From Sphaerotilus sp. (GTDB lineage: Bacteria > Pseudomonadota > Gammaproteobacteria > Burkholderiales > Burkholderiaceae_C): DNA of 64,000 nucleotides. Location: positions 1-64,000 of the forward strand of contig NZ_JAAFKF010000006.1 in NCBI RefSeq assembly GCF_013299175.1. Reading direction: 5' to 3'. Position 1 is the first letter of the stretch; each line of letters opens with the position of its first letter. Positions 8,555 to 17,790 of the stretch are shown in pieces. The notes beneath the pieces are model-generated. The model did no database searches and had not been told where the DNA came from. It was given only the letters and a program-made list of their open reading frames with translations. A program made the position numbers and the translations under genes.

Positions 8555-9122
8555 AGTAGTAGCTCACGTCAATCCCTTTCATGTACAGCTCGCGGTCATT
8601 GATCTGGTCAGTCAAGGCACTCTTGAGCAGGTGTTTGATTTCCAGGTCTTTCACCACGCTGCGCTCCATGGCCGACAAATACTCGGCCTTGTCCACCGCG
8701 TTCCAGTCGATGACCTGGCGGATTTCTTTTTTCAGCATCAAGTCCAGCCAGATGCGTGTCGCGCGCCCGTTGCCTTCGCGAAACGGATGGGCCACGTTCA
8801 TTTCCACGTATTTTTCGATGATCTGCTCGAAGCTCTGCTGCGGCATGGCGCTGATGTGCGTCAGCGATTGCTGCAAGTACATGACGGGCGCAAACCGGAA
8901 ATTACCCTTCGCCAGATTCACGTCGCGCACTTGCCCGGCGAAGGCATACACCTCATCAAACAGATACGCATGGACATACGCCAAGCCGGCAAAGGTACCC
9001 ACGTCCACCTTATCGATATCGCCGCTTTCAAACAACTGCTTGGCTTTTTGCTTGCTGAGCTTTTCTTCCGCCCTGTTGAGTTCAACCTGGCTTGCAATAT
9101 TCAGTTTGTTGGCCAAGACCAT
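8517..9122 (-). CDS. fic: Class III Fic-domain protein adenylyltransferase
   Basis: This 201-residue protein has the complete Fic active-site loop HPFREGNGRATR with its catalytic histidine at about 112, and the flap-type segment KGNFRFAPV at about 72-80. It therefore should transfer AMP from ATP to a protein target. The C-terminus carries the inhibitory-helix motif SYYYEG (about 187-192), matching the (S/T)xxxE(G/N) motif of class III Fic enzymes such as the Neisseria meningitidis protein. Those silence themselves through an internal helix and oligomerisation, so no separate antitoxin is needed, and none is present. Known class III relatives modify DNA gyrase and topoisomerase IV. It lies between hsdR (36 bases upstream) and hsdS (overlapping). 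Confidence 0.92.
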   Translation of the reverse strand: MVLANKLNIASQVELNRAEEKLSKQKAKQLFESGDIDKVDVGTFAGLAYVHAYLFDEVYAFAGQVRDVNLAKGNFRFAPVMYLQQSLTHISAMPQQSFEQIIEKYVEMNVAHPFREGNGRATRIWLDLMLKKEIRQVIDWNAVDKAEYLSAMERSVVKDLEIKHLLKSALTDQINDRELYMKGIDVSYYYEGYSEYRVEDL

Positions 9123-9158
9123 GGTGTGTCCTTTGCGTTGGGGGTGGTTGGCGGCTGT

Positions 9159-12100
9159 TCACTCATACGCACTCAGCCCTGAAATCTCACCGCCTTGCGC
9201 CCGCTTGTTCAACAGCGGAATCAACTCGGCCATCAGCGCCGTCTCGGCCTGCGCACGCGCCTTCCAGCCCAGATCCAGCGGCGCCATCAGGTCGCTCAGC
9301 GCATCGCTGTCCAGGATCAGGCGCTGCAGCGTGCCGTCCACGAAGGCTTGCAGGGCGTCCACGGCCAATCCATGCCGAGAGGCCATGCCAGCCAGCTCGG
9401 CACCGTCCTTTTCCTTCTTGAAGCGCAGATAGCCCTCGCTGATGGCCTGCTCGCTCAGACCTTCGCCCGCCTGGAGGGTGCCGATGTACGCGGCGATGTC
9501 GTCGCGCTCACCCATGAACTTGGCATCTGCCGCGATGAGGCCGATGAGCTGTTCGCGGCTCATCGTGAGCTTGCCGCTGCCCGCGCCCTGCTGCGAGAAG
9601 CGGGCCATCAAGCCCATGATGTAGTCGTAGTCGATGACAGCGGAGGCGAAGAGCACGAACTCGAAGTCGAGTTCATCCACCGCACCAGCGACGGCGCCCT
9701 CGCCTTCCCGGTTGGCCTGGTCTTGCTGCGCCTTGAGCCGCTGCGCCGTCTCCAGGTACACCCCGCGAAACGCCTGCAGGTCTTCGCGGGGCAGGATGTC
9801 CTCGATGGCGGCAGCGTTGTCGTCGGTCAGATCGGTGTACTGGTCGAGCTGGGTCTTCAGCCGCTGCACTTCCTTGAACGCCTTGATGAAGGCCGCGCGG
9901 GCCTCGTCACCCTTGAGCTGCGGCACCGCCTCGGGTGCACAGGCCAGACCCTGGCTCTGCAGGAAGTCGGCCAGCTTCTGCACGGCCGCATCGAGCTTTT
10001 CAATGACCACCGGGGCCTTGTCCACCAGCCAGATCTTGCGGGCCTGCTCGCCGGTCTTCTCGCCGGAGAACAGGGCGATGGCCGCGTCCACGTTGTCCTG
10101 CTGCTGGCGGAAGTCGAGGATGTTGCCGTAGGGCTTGCTGCCGTTGAGCACGCGGTTGGTGCGCGAGAACGCCTGGATCAGCCCGTGGTGCTTCAGGTTC
10201 TTGTCCACGTACAGCGTATTCAGGTACTTGCTGTCAAACCCGGTGAGCAGCATGTCCACCACGATGGTGATGTCGATCTTCTTCGCTGCGGGGTAATCGG
10301 CGTTGGGCCACTGCTGGTCCTTGATGCGCTTTTGCACGTCCTGGTAGTACAAGTCGAACTCGCCCACGGTGTGGTTGGTGCCGTAGCGCGCGTTGTAGCC
10401 CGCCAGGATGGCCTTGAGCGCCGCCTTCTTGCCTTCGGGGTCTTCTTCGTTGTCGGCCTTTTCCTGCGGCAGGTCTTGCTGCAGTTGCCTCACGTCGGCG
10501 TCGCCCTCGGCGGGCGGCGAGAACACGCAGGCGATGTTCAGGGGCACGAAGTCGGGGTTGGCCTCGGCCTTGGCTTGCTGCAGCGCGCCGAACAGGGCGT
10601 GGTACTCGATGGCATCGTTGATGCTCGCGGTGGCCAGGATCGCATTGAAGCGGCGCCCGGCAGTGGCGGTGTCGTGCTTGGCGAGGATGGCCTCGATCAC
10701 AGCCCTCTTGGCCAAGGCTTCGCCGGGCTTGGGCGCCGGTGCCTTGGCTTTGTTGCCCTCAGGCTTGTAGTAGTCCACATGGAAGCGCAGCACATTGGCG
10801 TCTTCAATGGCGTGGGTGATGGTGTAGGCGTGCAGCCGCTTCTGGAACAGGTCTTCGGTGGTCTTGAGCTGCGCCTCTTCGCCTTCGATCTGCCGGGCGG
10901 TGGCGTTGTCTTCAAAGATGGGGGTGCCGGTGAAGCCAAAGAGCTGCGCCTTGGGGAAGAAGTCCTTGATGGCCTGGTGGTTGTCGCCGAACTGCGAGCG
11001 GTGGCATTCGTCGAAGATGAAGACGATGCGTTTGTCGCTCAGCGGTGCCAGTTGTTCCTTGTAACTGGCCCGGCCGGCTTTCTTCTGCTGCTGGTTGCGC
11101 TTGCTGTTCTCGTCCAGCGCCAAGCCCAGCTTCTGGATGGTGGTGACGATGACCTTGTCGGCGTAGTCGTCCGACAGCAGACGACGCACCAGCGCGCCGG
11201 TGTTGGTGTTTTCTTCGACGCAGCCTTCCTGGAAGCGGTTGAATTCTTCGCGGGTCTGGCGGTCCAGGTCTTTGCGGTCCACCACGAACAGGCATTTCTC
11301 GATGTCCGGGTTGTCCTTGAGCAAGGTGGATGCCTTGAAGGACGTGAGCGTCTTGCCGCTGCCGGTGGTGTGCCAGATATAGCCGTTGCCGCAGTTCTGG
11401 TGAATGCAGTCCACGATGGCCTTGACGGCATAGACCTGATAGGGCCGCATCAGCAGCAGCTTCTGTTCACTGGCCACCAGCACCATGTAGCGGCTCAGGG
11501 TCTGGCCCAGCGTGCATTTCGCCAGGAAGGTCTCGGCAAAGTGGTCGAGGTGGGTGATCTTCTGGTTGGCCTCGTCGGCGTGCTGGTAGATCGGCAGGAA
11601 ACGCTCTTCGGCATTGAACGTGAAGTGCCGGGCGTTGTTGTTGGCGAAGTACCAGGTGTCGGTGCGGTTGCTGACGATGAACAGTTGCACGAAGCTGAGC
11701 AAGGTCCGGGTGTAGCCGTTGCCCGGGTCATTCTTGTACTCGACGATCTGTTCCATCGCCCGCCGCGGGCTGATGTTCAGCGTCTTCAGCTCGATCTGCA
11801 CACAGGGCACGCCGTTGACGAGGATGAGAACGTCGTACCGGTGATGGCTGTGGTCGGTGTTGATGCGCAACTGGTTGACCACCTCGAACGTGTTCTTGCA
11901 CCAGTCCTTGATGTTGACCAGGGTGTAGTTCAGCGGGGTGCCGTCGTCGCGCGTGAAGGCGTTGCGCTCGCGCAGCGTGCGGGCGGCGGTGAAGACGTCC
12001 GGCGTGACGATGTCTTCCAGCAGGCGTGCGAACTCGCCATCACTCAGGTGGACACGGTTGAGCGCCTCGAACTTCTCGCGGAAGTTGCGCTCCAGTGCGA

Positions 12101-12239
12101 GCCGGTCCCGGATGTCGGGACGGTATTCGTATTTCAGGTCTTGCAGCTTGCCGATGAAGCCGTATTCGATCTGCTCCTCCCTGACGACAAGACCGGGTGC
12201 GCCCGCGCTGCGATCGTAAGTGGACTTGGATGAAGGCAT
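9159..12239 (-). CDS. hsdR: Type I restriction enzyme endonuclease/translocase subunit HsdR
   Basis: This 1026-residue protein is the restriction and DNA-translocation subunit. The nuclease domain shows the PD-(D/E)xK-type residues D136, E150 and K152 in YDVLIL...CVQIELKT. The superfamily 2 motor follows with Walker A TTGSGKT (291-297) and a DECH box (410-413), then TGTPIF and the second motor domain with LLTGFDSKYLNTLYVDK and QAFSRTNRVL. The C-terminal helical part binds HsdM. ATG 12239 (MPSSKSTYDRS) is preferred over an upstream start at 12275. It is the first gene of the island, starting about 110 bases after the acnB stop. It looks intact. Confidence 0.95.
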   Translation of the reverse strand: MPSSKSTYDRSAGAPGLVVREEQIEYGFIGKLQDLKYEYRPDIRDRLALERNFREKFEALNRVHLSDGEFARLLEDIVTPDVFTAARTLRERNAFTRDDGTPLNYTLVNIKDWCKNTFEVVNQLRINTDHSHHRYDVLILVNGVPCVQIELKTLNISPRRAMEQIVEYKNDPGNGYTRTLLSFVQLFIVSNRTDTWYFANNNARHFTFNAEERFLPIYQHADEANQKITHLDHFAETFLAKCTLGQTLSRYMVLVASEQKLLLMRPYQVYAVKAIVDCIHQNCGNGYIWHTTGSGKTLTSFKASTLLKDNPDIEKCLFVVDRKDLDRQTREEFNRFQEGCVEENTNTGALVRRLLSDDYADKVIVTTIQKLGLALDENSKRNQQQKKAGRASYKEQLAPLSDKRIVFIFDECHRSQFGDNHQAIKDFFPKAQLFGFTGTPIFEDNATARQIEGEEAQLKTTEDLFQKRLHAYTITHAIEDANVLRFHVDYYKPEGNKAKAPAPKPGEALAKRAVIEAILAKHDTATAGRRFNAILATASINDAIEYHALFGALQQAKAEANPDFVPLNIACVFSPPAEGDADVRQLQQDLPQEKADNEEDPEGKKAALKAILAGYNARYGTNHTVGEFDLYYQDVQKRIKDQQWPNADYPAAKKIDITIVVDMLLTGFDSKYLNTLYVDKNLKHHGLIQAFSRTNRVLNGSKPYGNILDFRQQQDNVDAAIALFSGEKTGEQARKIWLVDKAPVVIEKLDAAVQKLADFLQSQGLACAPEAVPQLKGDEARAAFIKAFKEVQRLKTQLDQYTDLTDDNAAAIEDILPREDLQAFRGVYLETAQRLKAQQDQANREGEGAVAGAVDELDFEFVLFASAVIDYDYIMGLMARFSQQGAGSGKLTMSREQLIGLIAADAKFMGERDDIAAYIGTLQAGEGLSEQAISEGYLRFKKEKDGAELAGMASRHGLAVDALQAFVDGTLQRLILDSDALSDLMAPLDLGWKARAQAETALMAELIPLLNKRAQGGEISGLSAYE

Positions 12240-12295
12240 GTGGGCACGGTCAGGAGGGGCGACGCAGGGCGACAAACCACGAATTGTGGCATTGC

Positions 12296-12325
12296 AAAAA
12301 CGAAAAGGCCCGCCATCGGCGGGCC
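12296..12325 (-). terminator. Rho-independent terminator after acnB
   Basis: On the minus strand the stem GGCCCGCC-GAT-GGCGGGCC (12325 down to 12307) is followed by TTTTCGTTTTT. It lies 22 bases after the acnB stop and differs in sequence from the terminator beyond the duplicated fragment at 4180-4215, so the two acnB ends have different downstream DNA. Confidence 0.85.
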
Positions 12326-12347
12326 ATCGTCAGCAGGGGCTGAACCG

Positions 12348-12579
12348 TCAGGCGGTCACGCCCTTGGCCACGTCCGCGTACTCTTCGATCTGGTCGAAGT
12401 TCAGGTACGTGTAGATCTTGCTGCTGTCCTTGTTGATCACGCCCATGTCGGCGGCGTATTCGGCCACCGTCGGGATGCGGCCCAGCTTGGACGCAATCGC
12501 CGCCAGTTCGGCCGAGGCGAGGTACACGAAGGTGTTCTTGCCCAGCCGGTTCGGGAAGTTGCGGGTCGAGGTCGAGACC
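12348..12579 (-). repeat. Right copy of the 232-bp acnB direct repeat
   Basis: This is the 3' end of the intact acnB gene and is 100% identical to 4238-4469 at an offset of 8110 bases. It forms the right border of the restriction island and would serve as the site for homologous excision. Confidence 0.95.
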
Positions 12580-14939
12580 ACTGTCGCGCCTTCACGCACC
12601 TGCGCCTGGTTGCCCATGCACAGCGAGCAGCCCGGCATTTCGGTGCGCGCACCGGCGGCACCGAACACGCCGTAGTGGCCTTCCTTGGTCAGCTCGGACG
12701 CATCCATCTTGGTCGGCGGGGCAATCCACAGCTTGACCGGGATGTCGCGCTTGCCTTCGAGCAGCTTGCTTGCTGCGCGGAAGTGACCGATGTTGGTCAT
12801 GCAGGAGCCGATGAACACCTCGTCGATCTTGGCGCCGGCCACCGCGGACAGCAGCTTGGCGTCGTCCGGGTCGTTCGGGCAGCAGAGGACAGGCTCGGTC
12901 AGCTCGTTCAGGTCGATCTCGATCACGGCCGCGTATTCGGCGTCCTGGTCGGCTTCGAGCAGGTTCGGGTTGGCGAGCCAGGCTTCGACCTTCTCGATGC
13001 GGCGGGCCAGCGTGCGGGCGTCGGCGTAACCGTCGGCGATCATGTTCTTCATCAGCACGGTGTTGCTGGTGAGGTATTCCTGGATCGGTGCCGGGTTCAA
13101 CTTGACCGTGCAGCCAGCAGCCGAGCGTTCAGCCGAAGCGTCGGACAGCTCGAACGCCTGCTCGACCTTCAGGTCCGGCAAGCCTTCGATTTCGAGGATG
13201 CGGCCCGAGAACACGTTGATCTTGCCGGCCTTGGCCACCGTCAGCAGACCAGCCTTGATGGCGTACAGCGGGATCGCATGGACGAGATCGCGCAGGGTGA
13301 TGCCGGGCTGCATCTGGCCCTTGAAGCGCACCAGCACCGATTCCGGCATGTCCAGCGGCATCACGCCGGTGGCGGCACCGAAGGCGACCAGACCGGAGCC
13401 AGCCGGGAACGAGATGCCGATCGGGAAACGGGTGTGCGAGTCACCACCGGTACCGACGGTGTCGGGCAGCAGCAGGCGGTTCAGCCATGAGTGGATCACG
13501 CCGTCGCCCGGACGCAGCGAAACACCACCGCGGCTGGAGATGAACTTGGGCAGCTCGCGGTGCGTCTTGACATCGACCGGCTTCGGGTACGCGGCGGTGT
13601 GGCAGAACGACTGCATCACCAGATCGGCCGAGAAGCCCAGGCAGGCCAGGTCCTTCAGCTCGTCGCGGGTCATCGGGCCGGTGGTGTCCTGCGAACCCAC
13701 GGTGGTCATCTTCGGCTCGCAGTAGGTGCCGGGACGCACGCCCTGGCCTTCCGGCAGACCGACGGCACGGCCGACCATCTTCTGCGCCAGCGTGAAGCCG
13801 GCGTTGGTGGCAGTCGGGGTCGAAGGCAGGCGGAACAGCGTCGAGGCGGGCAGGTTCAGGAACTCGCGGGCCTTGGCGGTCAGCGAGCGGCCGATGATCA
13901 GGTTGATCCGGCCACCGGCGCGCACTTCGTCGAACAGCACTTCGCTCTTCAGCTTGAACTCGACGACGGTCTCGCCGTTGCGCACGAGCTTGCCTTCATA
14001 CGGCAGCACGTCGATCACGTCGCCCATTTCGAGCTTGGTGACATCAACTTCGATGGGCAGCGAACCGGAGTCTTCCTGCGTGTTGAAGAAGATCGGGGCG
14101 ATCTTGCCGCCGAGCGTGACGCCGCCGAAACGCTTGTTCGGCACGAAGGGGATGTCCTGCCCCGTGGCCCAGATCACCGAGTTGGTGGCCGACTTGCGCG
14201 AAGAACCCGTGCCGACCACGTCGCCGACGTAGGCGACGAGGTTGCCCTTTTTCTTCAGGTCTTCGATGAACTGCATCGGGCCGCGCTTGCCGTCGTCCTC
14301 GGGCACGAACGCCGCGCCTTCGCGGGTGTTCTTCAGCATCGCGAGGTAGTGCAGCGGGATGTCCGGGCGGCTCCACGCATCCGGGGCCGGGGACAGGTCG
14401 TCGGTGTTGGTCTCGCCGGGCACCTTGAACACGGTCACGGTGATCGACTGCGGCACTTCCGGGCGCGTCGTGAACCACTCGGCGTCGGCCCACGACTGCA
14501 TGACTTCCTGGGCCTTGGCGTTGCCGGCCTTGGCCTTCTCGGCGACATCGTTGAAGAAGTCGAACATCAGCAGGGTCTTCTTCAACCCTTGCGCCGCCAC
14601 GCCAGCCACTTCGGCGTCGTCGAGCAGCTCGATCAGCGGATGCACGTTGTAGCCGCCCACCATGGTGCCGAGCAGCTCGGTGGCCTTGGCCTTGGAGACC
14701 AGCGCGACGGCGATGTCACCGTGCGCGACAGCGGCCAGGAACGACGCCTTGACCTTGGCCGCATCGTCCACACCGGGGGGAACACGGTGCGTCAGCAGGT
14801 CCAGCAGGAACGCGTCCTCGCCAGCCGGCGGGTTCTTGATCAGCTCGATCAGGTCGGCGACTTGCTTGGCATCGAGCGCGAGGGGCGGGATGCCGAGCGC
14901 AGCGCGTTCAGCGGCGTGTTGGCGATAGGCTTGCAGCAT
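12348..14939 (-). CDS. acnB: Bifunctional aconitate hydratase 2/2-methylisocitrate dehydratase
   Basis: This 863-residue protein is full length for AcnB and converts citrate to isocitrate in the TCA cycle. It also commonly acts on 2-methylaconitate in the methylcitrate cycle. The N-terminal HEAT-like domain ([19 protein letters not shown] on) is followed by the swivel domain ([20 protein letters not shown]) and the catalytic domains. The [4Fe-4S] cluster cysteines are seen in GSCMTNIGH (about 710) and CSLCMGNQ (771 and 774). The last 77 codons are duplicated at 4238-4469. The promoter region carries a palindrome shared with the gntR/mdh spacer, so control by that regulator is likely. Confidence 0.97.
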   Translation of the reverse strand: MLQAYRQHAAERAALGIPPLALDAKQVADLIELIKNPPAGEDAFLLDLLTHRVPPGVDDAAKVKASFLAAVAHGDIAVALVSKAKATELLGTMVGGYNVHPLIELLDDAEVAGVAAQGLKKTLLMFDFFNDVAEKAKAGNAKAQEVMQSWADAEWFTTRPEVPQSITVTVFKVPGETNTDDLSPAPDAWSRPDIPLHYLAMLKNTREGAAFVPEDDGKRGPMQFIEDLKKKGNLVAYVGDVVGTGSSRKSATNSVIWATGQDIPFVPNKRFGGVTLGGKIAPIFFNTQEDSGSLPIEVDVTKLEMGDVIDVLPYEGKLVRNGETVVEFKLKSEVLFDEVRAGGRINLIIGRSLTAKAREFLNLPASTLFRLPSTPTATNAGFTLAQKMVGRAVGLPEGQGVRPGTYCEPKMTTVGSQDTTGPMTRDELKDLACLGFSADLVMQSFCHTAAYPKPVDVKTHRELPKFISSRGGVSLRPGDGVIHSWLNRLLLPDTVGTGGDSHTRFPIGISFPAGSGLVAFGAATGVMPLDMPESVLVRFKGQMQPGITLRDLVHAIPLYAIKAGLLTVAKAGKINVFSGRILEIEGLPDLKVEQAFELSDASAERSAAGCTVKLNPAPIQEYLTSNTVLMKNMIADGYADARTLARRIEKVEAWLANPNLLEADQDAEYAAVIEIDLNELTEPVLCCPNDPDDAKLLSAVAGAKIDEVFIGSCMTNIGHFRAASKLLEGKRDIPVKLWIAPPTKMDASELTKEGHYGVFGAAGARTEMPGCSLCMGNQAQVREGATVVSTSTRNFPNRLGKNTFVYLASAELAAIASKLGRIPTVAEYAADMGVINKDSSKIYTYLNFDQIEEYADVAKGVTA

Positions 14940-14967
14940 GAAAAGCTCCGTGCGGTGTGGCTGAACC

Positions 14968-14988
14968 CCGGACTTGGGGTAAGTCCGG
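14968..14988. repeat. Hairpin at the acnB transcript start
   Basis: CCGGACTT (14968-14975) and AAGTCCGG (14981-14988) are perfect inverted copies with a 5-base loop. They lie just downstream of the predicted acnB -10 box, so they should form a stem at or near the 5' end of the mRNA. There is no T-run, so it is not a terminator. Confidence 0.5.
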
Positions 14989-14989
14989 T

Positions 14990-15017
14990 ATTTTATGTCT
15001 TATATAAGACTTGCCAA
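14990..15017 (-). promoter_or_regulatory. acnB promoter with embedded GntR-type operator
   Basis: Read on the minus strand, TTGGCA (15017-15012) and TAAAAT (14995-14990) are spaced by 16 bases and make a good sigma-70 promoter for acnB. The spacer is almost filled by ATGTCTTATATAAGACTT (14995-15012 on the plus strand). This matches 17 of 18 bases of the perfect palindrome ATGTCTTATATAAGACAT found beside gntR at 17827. A protein bound here would block RNA polymerase, so repression is the likely effect. Confidence 0.75.
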
Positions 15018-15055
15018 GTCCTGATGTGCCGTGATGTGCCAATGTGGCACTGCGC

Positions 15056-15505
15056 TCAAACCTTCTGGCTCGGATGGATGCATTCGTCCACCATGCGCTG
15101 CCCGATCTTGGCGTTCATCAGCATCGACTTGTTGGCGATTTGCAACCACACCACGCCAGCCTTCTTGTCCTCCAGACGGACAGCGCCCGTGGTGGTCGGC
15201 TCGGGCGCCAGCAGGTACTTCTTGCCCTTGAAGACGATGTGGAAGTAGCCGGCTTTCTCCGGCGCCCCTTCGACGGCAATGGTCTGGTTGAACTCGCACG
15301 CCTGGGCGCCGGTCAGCACCCGCTCGGCGTTGGCGAGCTGTTCCTCGCTGAGGTCGGCGAGGGGCGCGGGCTGGGCGGGTTGGGCCGCGTGCGCAGGCTT
15401 GGCTTTCTTGGTAGTCGCCGACGCCGAACCGGCGCTCAGTACACAGGCAGCAGCAACCAGAACAGCGGTCAGGGAACGCACGGTAACAGGGGTGGTGTGG
15501 GGCAT
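15056..15505 (-). CDS. Small periplasmic protein of unknown function
   Basis: This 149-residue protein starts with a signal peptide (VRSLTAVLVAAACVLSAGSASA) and a short Ala/Pro/Lys-rich linker. The mature domain of about 100 residues has two cysteines that may pair (ACEFNQ and DECIHP) and beta-strand-like segments such as GYFHIVFKGKKYLL and GVVWLQIANKSMLMN. The layout recalls the small lysozyme-inhibitor (MliC) fold, but the match is too weak to name. ATG 15505 is preferred; another ATG lies six codons upstream. It sits between acnB and the citE-like gene on the same strand, but downstream of the divergent-looking acnB promoter, so it is probably transcribed separately. Confidence 0.6.
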   Translation of the reverse strand: MPHTTPVTVRSLTAVLVAAACVLSAGSASATTKKAKPAHAAQPAQPAPLADLSEEQLANAERVLTGAQACEFNQTIAVEGAPEKAGYFHIVFKGKKYLLAPEPTTTGAVRLEDKKAGVVWLQIANKSMLMNAKIGQRMVDECIHPSQKV

Positions 15506-15626
15506 CAAGGACTCCGGATTCAACGAGCAGGCGGGAGCGAACCATATCGGACCACCCAGCCAGCATCCTTAACCCGGTCGGCATCCGGGTGGCTGCGGCG
15601 TCACAGTCGTGCAGTTTTCCACACCC

Positions 15627-16649
15627 TCAGGCGTCCCCGAAAAACGCCAGCCGCACCTCGCCCGGCAATTGGCCAGCGCCCGTGCCGGACGTGCGGTGCG
15701 CGCGCTCCAGCACATGCCAGAAGTAGCGGTAGCTGGCCCGGTCGTGCAGCGTGTCCTGTCCGTGGTGGCGGTGGCGGATCGGACCCCAGCCGTTGGCCTG
15801 GGCGTCCAGCAGGATCTCGGCGGCCTGATCGACCTCGGCCGTGGTCGGCGAGAAGGCATCGACGATCGGGCGGATCTGGTCCGGGTGGATGCTCCACATG
15901 CGCGTGTAGCCGAGTTGCCGGCACGCTCGGGTTGCAGCCTCTTGCAACGCGGACAGGTGCTTGAACTCGGTCACGACGCAGTGCGAAGGCACCTTGCCCC
16001 AGGCGTGGCAGGCAGCAGAGATTTCCAGCTTGGCGCGCATCACCAGCGGGTGCTCGAACTGGCCCTTGACGGTCATGCCGCTCTGCGGAATGGCGCCACG
16101 GTGGTCGGAGACGAAATCCATCAACCCGAACGACAGCGACTCGATGCGCGGATGGGCGGCCAGTGCCTGCACCTCGCGCAGCGCCCCATGCGTTTCGACC
16201 AGCGCATGCACGGGGATCTGGCGCGACACGCCGTGGCGGGCGATGGCTTCGTCGATGACGCCGATCGCCCGCTCCAGATCGGCGAGGCCCCGCGGCTTGG
16301 GCACCATCAGGTAGGCCAGCCGCTCGCCCGCCCGTCCGACGACGACATCGACCATGCGCTCGAAGGCGGGGTGATCGACGGTCTGCACGCGGGCACCGAC
16401 ACGGCCGAAGTGGTTCTGGGGCGACAGGACCAGCTCGGCGATCAGGTGCGCGTGCTCGACCTCGCCGCCGACAGGCGCGCCATCCTCGCCGTCGAGCGTG
16501 ATGTCGAAGACGGGACCAAGTTCCGCCTGCAGCTCCAGGCTCTTGCGCATCCGGACTTCGACACCGGCGTAGTGGTCGCACACCGGCAGCTCGGGCACGG
16601 CCAACTCGCTGGCGTCGAACAAGGCGTCGCGGGGATGGACTTTGTTCAT
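15627..16649 (-). CDS. HpcH/HpaI aldolase / citrate lyase beta-like (CitE-like) protein
   Basis: This 340-residue protein belongs to the CitE/HpcH-HpaI family of TIM-barrel lyases that act on CoA esters such as malyl-, methylmalyl- or citramalyl-CoA. Visible family segments are VHALVETHGALREVQALAAHPRIESL, LSFGLMDFVSDHRG and MWSIHPDQIRPIVDAFSP, with the conserved glutamate of VETHGA likely binding the metal. No citrate lyase alpha or gamma gene is nearby, so it is not citrate lyase proper. Its position between acnB and mdh points to a role in organic acid metabolism. ATG 16649 has GAGG about 6 bases upstream. It follows mdh but a terminator stands between them. Confidence 0.85.
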   Translation of the reverse strand: MNKVHPRDALFDASELAVPELPVCDHYAGVEVRMRKSLELQAELGPVFDITLDGEDGAPVGGEVEHAHLIAELVLSPQNHFGRVGARVQTVDHPAFERMVDVVVGRAGERLAYLMVPKPRGLADLERAIGVIDEAIARHGVSRQIPVHALVETHGALREVQALAAHPRIESLSFGLMDFVSDHRGAIPQSGMTVKGQFEHPLVMRAKLEISAACHAWGKVPSHCVVTEFKHLSALQEAATRACRQLGYTRMWSIHPDQIRPIVDAFSPTTAEVDQAAEILLDAQANGWGPIRHRHHGQDTLHDRASYRYFWHVLERAHRTSGTGAGQLPGEVRLAFFGDA

Positions 16650-16662
16650 GTCACACCTCAAA

Positions 16663-16694
16663 GAAAAAGGCCGGCGCCTGAAGCCGCCGGCCTT
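16663..16694 (-). terminator. Rho-independent terminator after mdh
   Basis: AAGGCCGGCG (16667-16676) pairs with CGCCGGCCTT (16685-16694), and on the minus strand the stem is followed by a run of T interrupted by one C. It lies about 33 bases after the mdh stop and before the citE-like start, so the two genes are probably only partly co-transcribed. Confidence 0.8.
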
Positions 16695-16726
16695 GCATTG
16701 TGGACCGCAGTCCCGGATTCAGCGCA

Positions 16727-17713
16727 TCAGAGCAGGTGCTTGACGCCGTCCTTCTCGCCGTCGAGTTCGGCCAGGGTCTTGTTGATGCATTCCTGCGAGA
16801 ACGCGTCGATGGACAGCCCTTCGACGATCTTGTACTCGCCACCTTCGCAGGTGACGGGGTAGCCGAACATCGTTTCCGCCGGGATGCCGTATTCGCCAGC
16901 CGACGGGATGCCCATCGTGACCCAGGCGCCGTTCGTGCCCAGCGCCCAGTCGCGCATGTGGTCGATGGCGGCGTTGGCAGCCGACGCGGCCGACGATAGG
17001 CCACGGGCGGCGATGATCGCGGCGCCACGCTTGCCGACGGTCGGCAGGAACACGTCGCGGTTCCAGGCTTCGTCGCCGATCATGTCCTTGACCGACTCGC
17101 CGTTGATGGTGGCGAAGCGGTAGTCGGCGTACATCGTCGGCGAGTGGTTGCCCCACACGGCCAGCTTCTCGATCGACGCGACCGGCTTGCCGGTCTTGGC
17201 GGCGAGCTGGCTGGCGGCGCGGTTGTGGTCCAGGCGCAGCATGGCGGTGAAGTTCTTGGCCGGCAGGTCCGGGGCCGACTTCATGGCGATGTAGGCGTTG
17301 GTGTTGGCGGGGTTGCCGACCACCAGCACGCGCACGTCACGCGAAGCGACGGCGTTCAGTGCCTTGCCCTGGGCGGTGAAGATGGCGCCGTTGATCGACA
17401 GCAGCTCGGCGCGCTCCATGCCCGGACCCCGCGGACGCGAACCGACCAGCAGCGCGTAGTCGGTGTCCTTGAACGCGGTCATCGGATCGCTGTGGGCTTC
17501 GATGCCGGCCAGCAGCGGGAACGCGCAGTCTTCCAGCTCCATGATCACGCCCTTGAGCGCCTCCTGGGCCTTTTCCATCGGCACTTCGAGCAGTTGCAGG
17601 ATGACCGGCTGGTCCTTGCCGAGCATCTCGCCCGAGGCAATGCGGAACAGCAGGGCGTAACCGATCTGACCAGCAGCGCCGGTGACGGCAACACGGACGG
17701 GCTTCTTGCTCAT
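16727..17713 (-). CDS. mdh: Malate dehydrogenase
   Basis: This 328-residue protein is an NAD-dependent malate dehydrogenase of the long, cytosolic-like type common in proteobacteria. The Rossmann motif [20 protein letters not shown] is at the N-terminus. Substrate arginines lie in [11 protein letters not shown] and [13 protein letters not shown], and the catalytic histidine in [13 protein letters not shown]. It interconverts malate and oxaloacetate in the TCA cycle. It is transcribed away from gntR; a candidate promoter (TTGACA, 17-base spacer, TAGACT) lies in the shared spacer next to the palindromic operator. Confidence 0.97.
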   Translation of the reverse strand: MSKKPVRVAVTGAAGQIGYALLFRIASGEMLGKDQPVILQLLEVPMEKAQEALKGVIMELEDCAFPLLAGIEAHSDPMTAFKDTDYALLVGSRPRGPGMERAELLSINGAIFTAQGKALNAVASRDVRVLVVGNPANTNAYIAMKSAPDLPAKNFTAMLRLDHNRAASQLAAKTGKPVASIEKLAVWGNHSPTMYADYRFATINGESVKDMIGDEAWNRDVFLPTVGKRGAAIIAARGLSSAASAANAAIDHMRDWALGTNGAWVTMGIPSAGEYGIPAETMFGYPVTCEGGEYKIVEGLSIDAFSQECINKTLAELDGEKDGVKHLL

Positions 17714-17790
17714 GGGCGTGGCTCCTGAAATGGGTGAGTGCAGCGAAGTGGGGTCAACGAAAAATCAGAAAACATCCGAAATCGGCGGCC

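Larger units (their letters stand above)
4470..12347 (-). mobile_element. Type I restriction island integrated at the 3' end of acnB
   Basis: The segment between the two identical 232-bp acnB direct repeats holds only the hsdR-fic-hsdS-SEC-C-hsdM operon and a terminator. No integrase or transposase is present. The layout is what a single crossover between acnB and a circular molecule carrying an acnB 3' end would give: an intact acnB with the incoming terminator, the cargo, then the truncated copy with the native terminator. Recombination between the repeats would excise a circle of 8110 bp and restore acnB. This mechanism is inference; the repeats are observed. Confidence 0.7.

Noticed and set aside
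8517-9122. Search for a separate antitoxin beside fic
   Set aside because: No small gene fits between hsdR and fic or fic and hsdS, and the C-terminal SYYYEG motif already provides inhibition within the protein.
9195-12233. Open frame of about 1010 codons antisense to hsdR
   Set aside because: hsdR has full motor and nuclease motifs on the other strand, and the antisense translation matches no domain pattern.
14968-14988. Inverted repeat upstream of acnB as a terminator
   Set aside because: It has no T-run on either strand and lies within the acnB leader.
12240-15248. Two long plus-strand frames antisense to acnB
   Set aside because: Low-complexity His/Arg/Val-rich translations opposite a well-conserved enzyme gene; no start signals.
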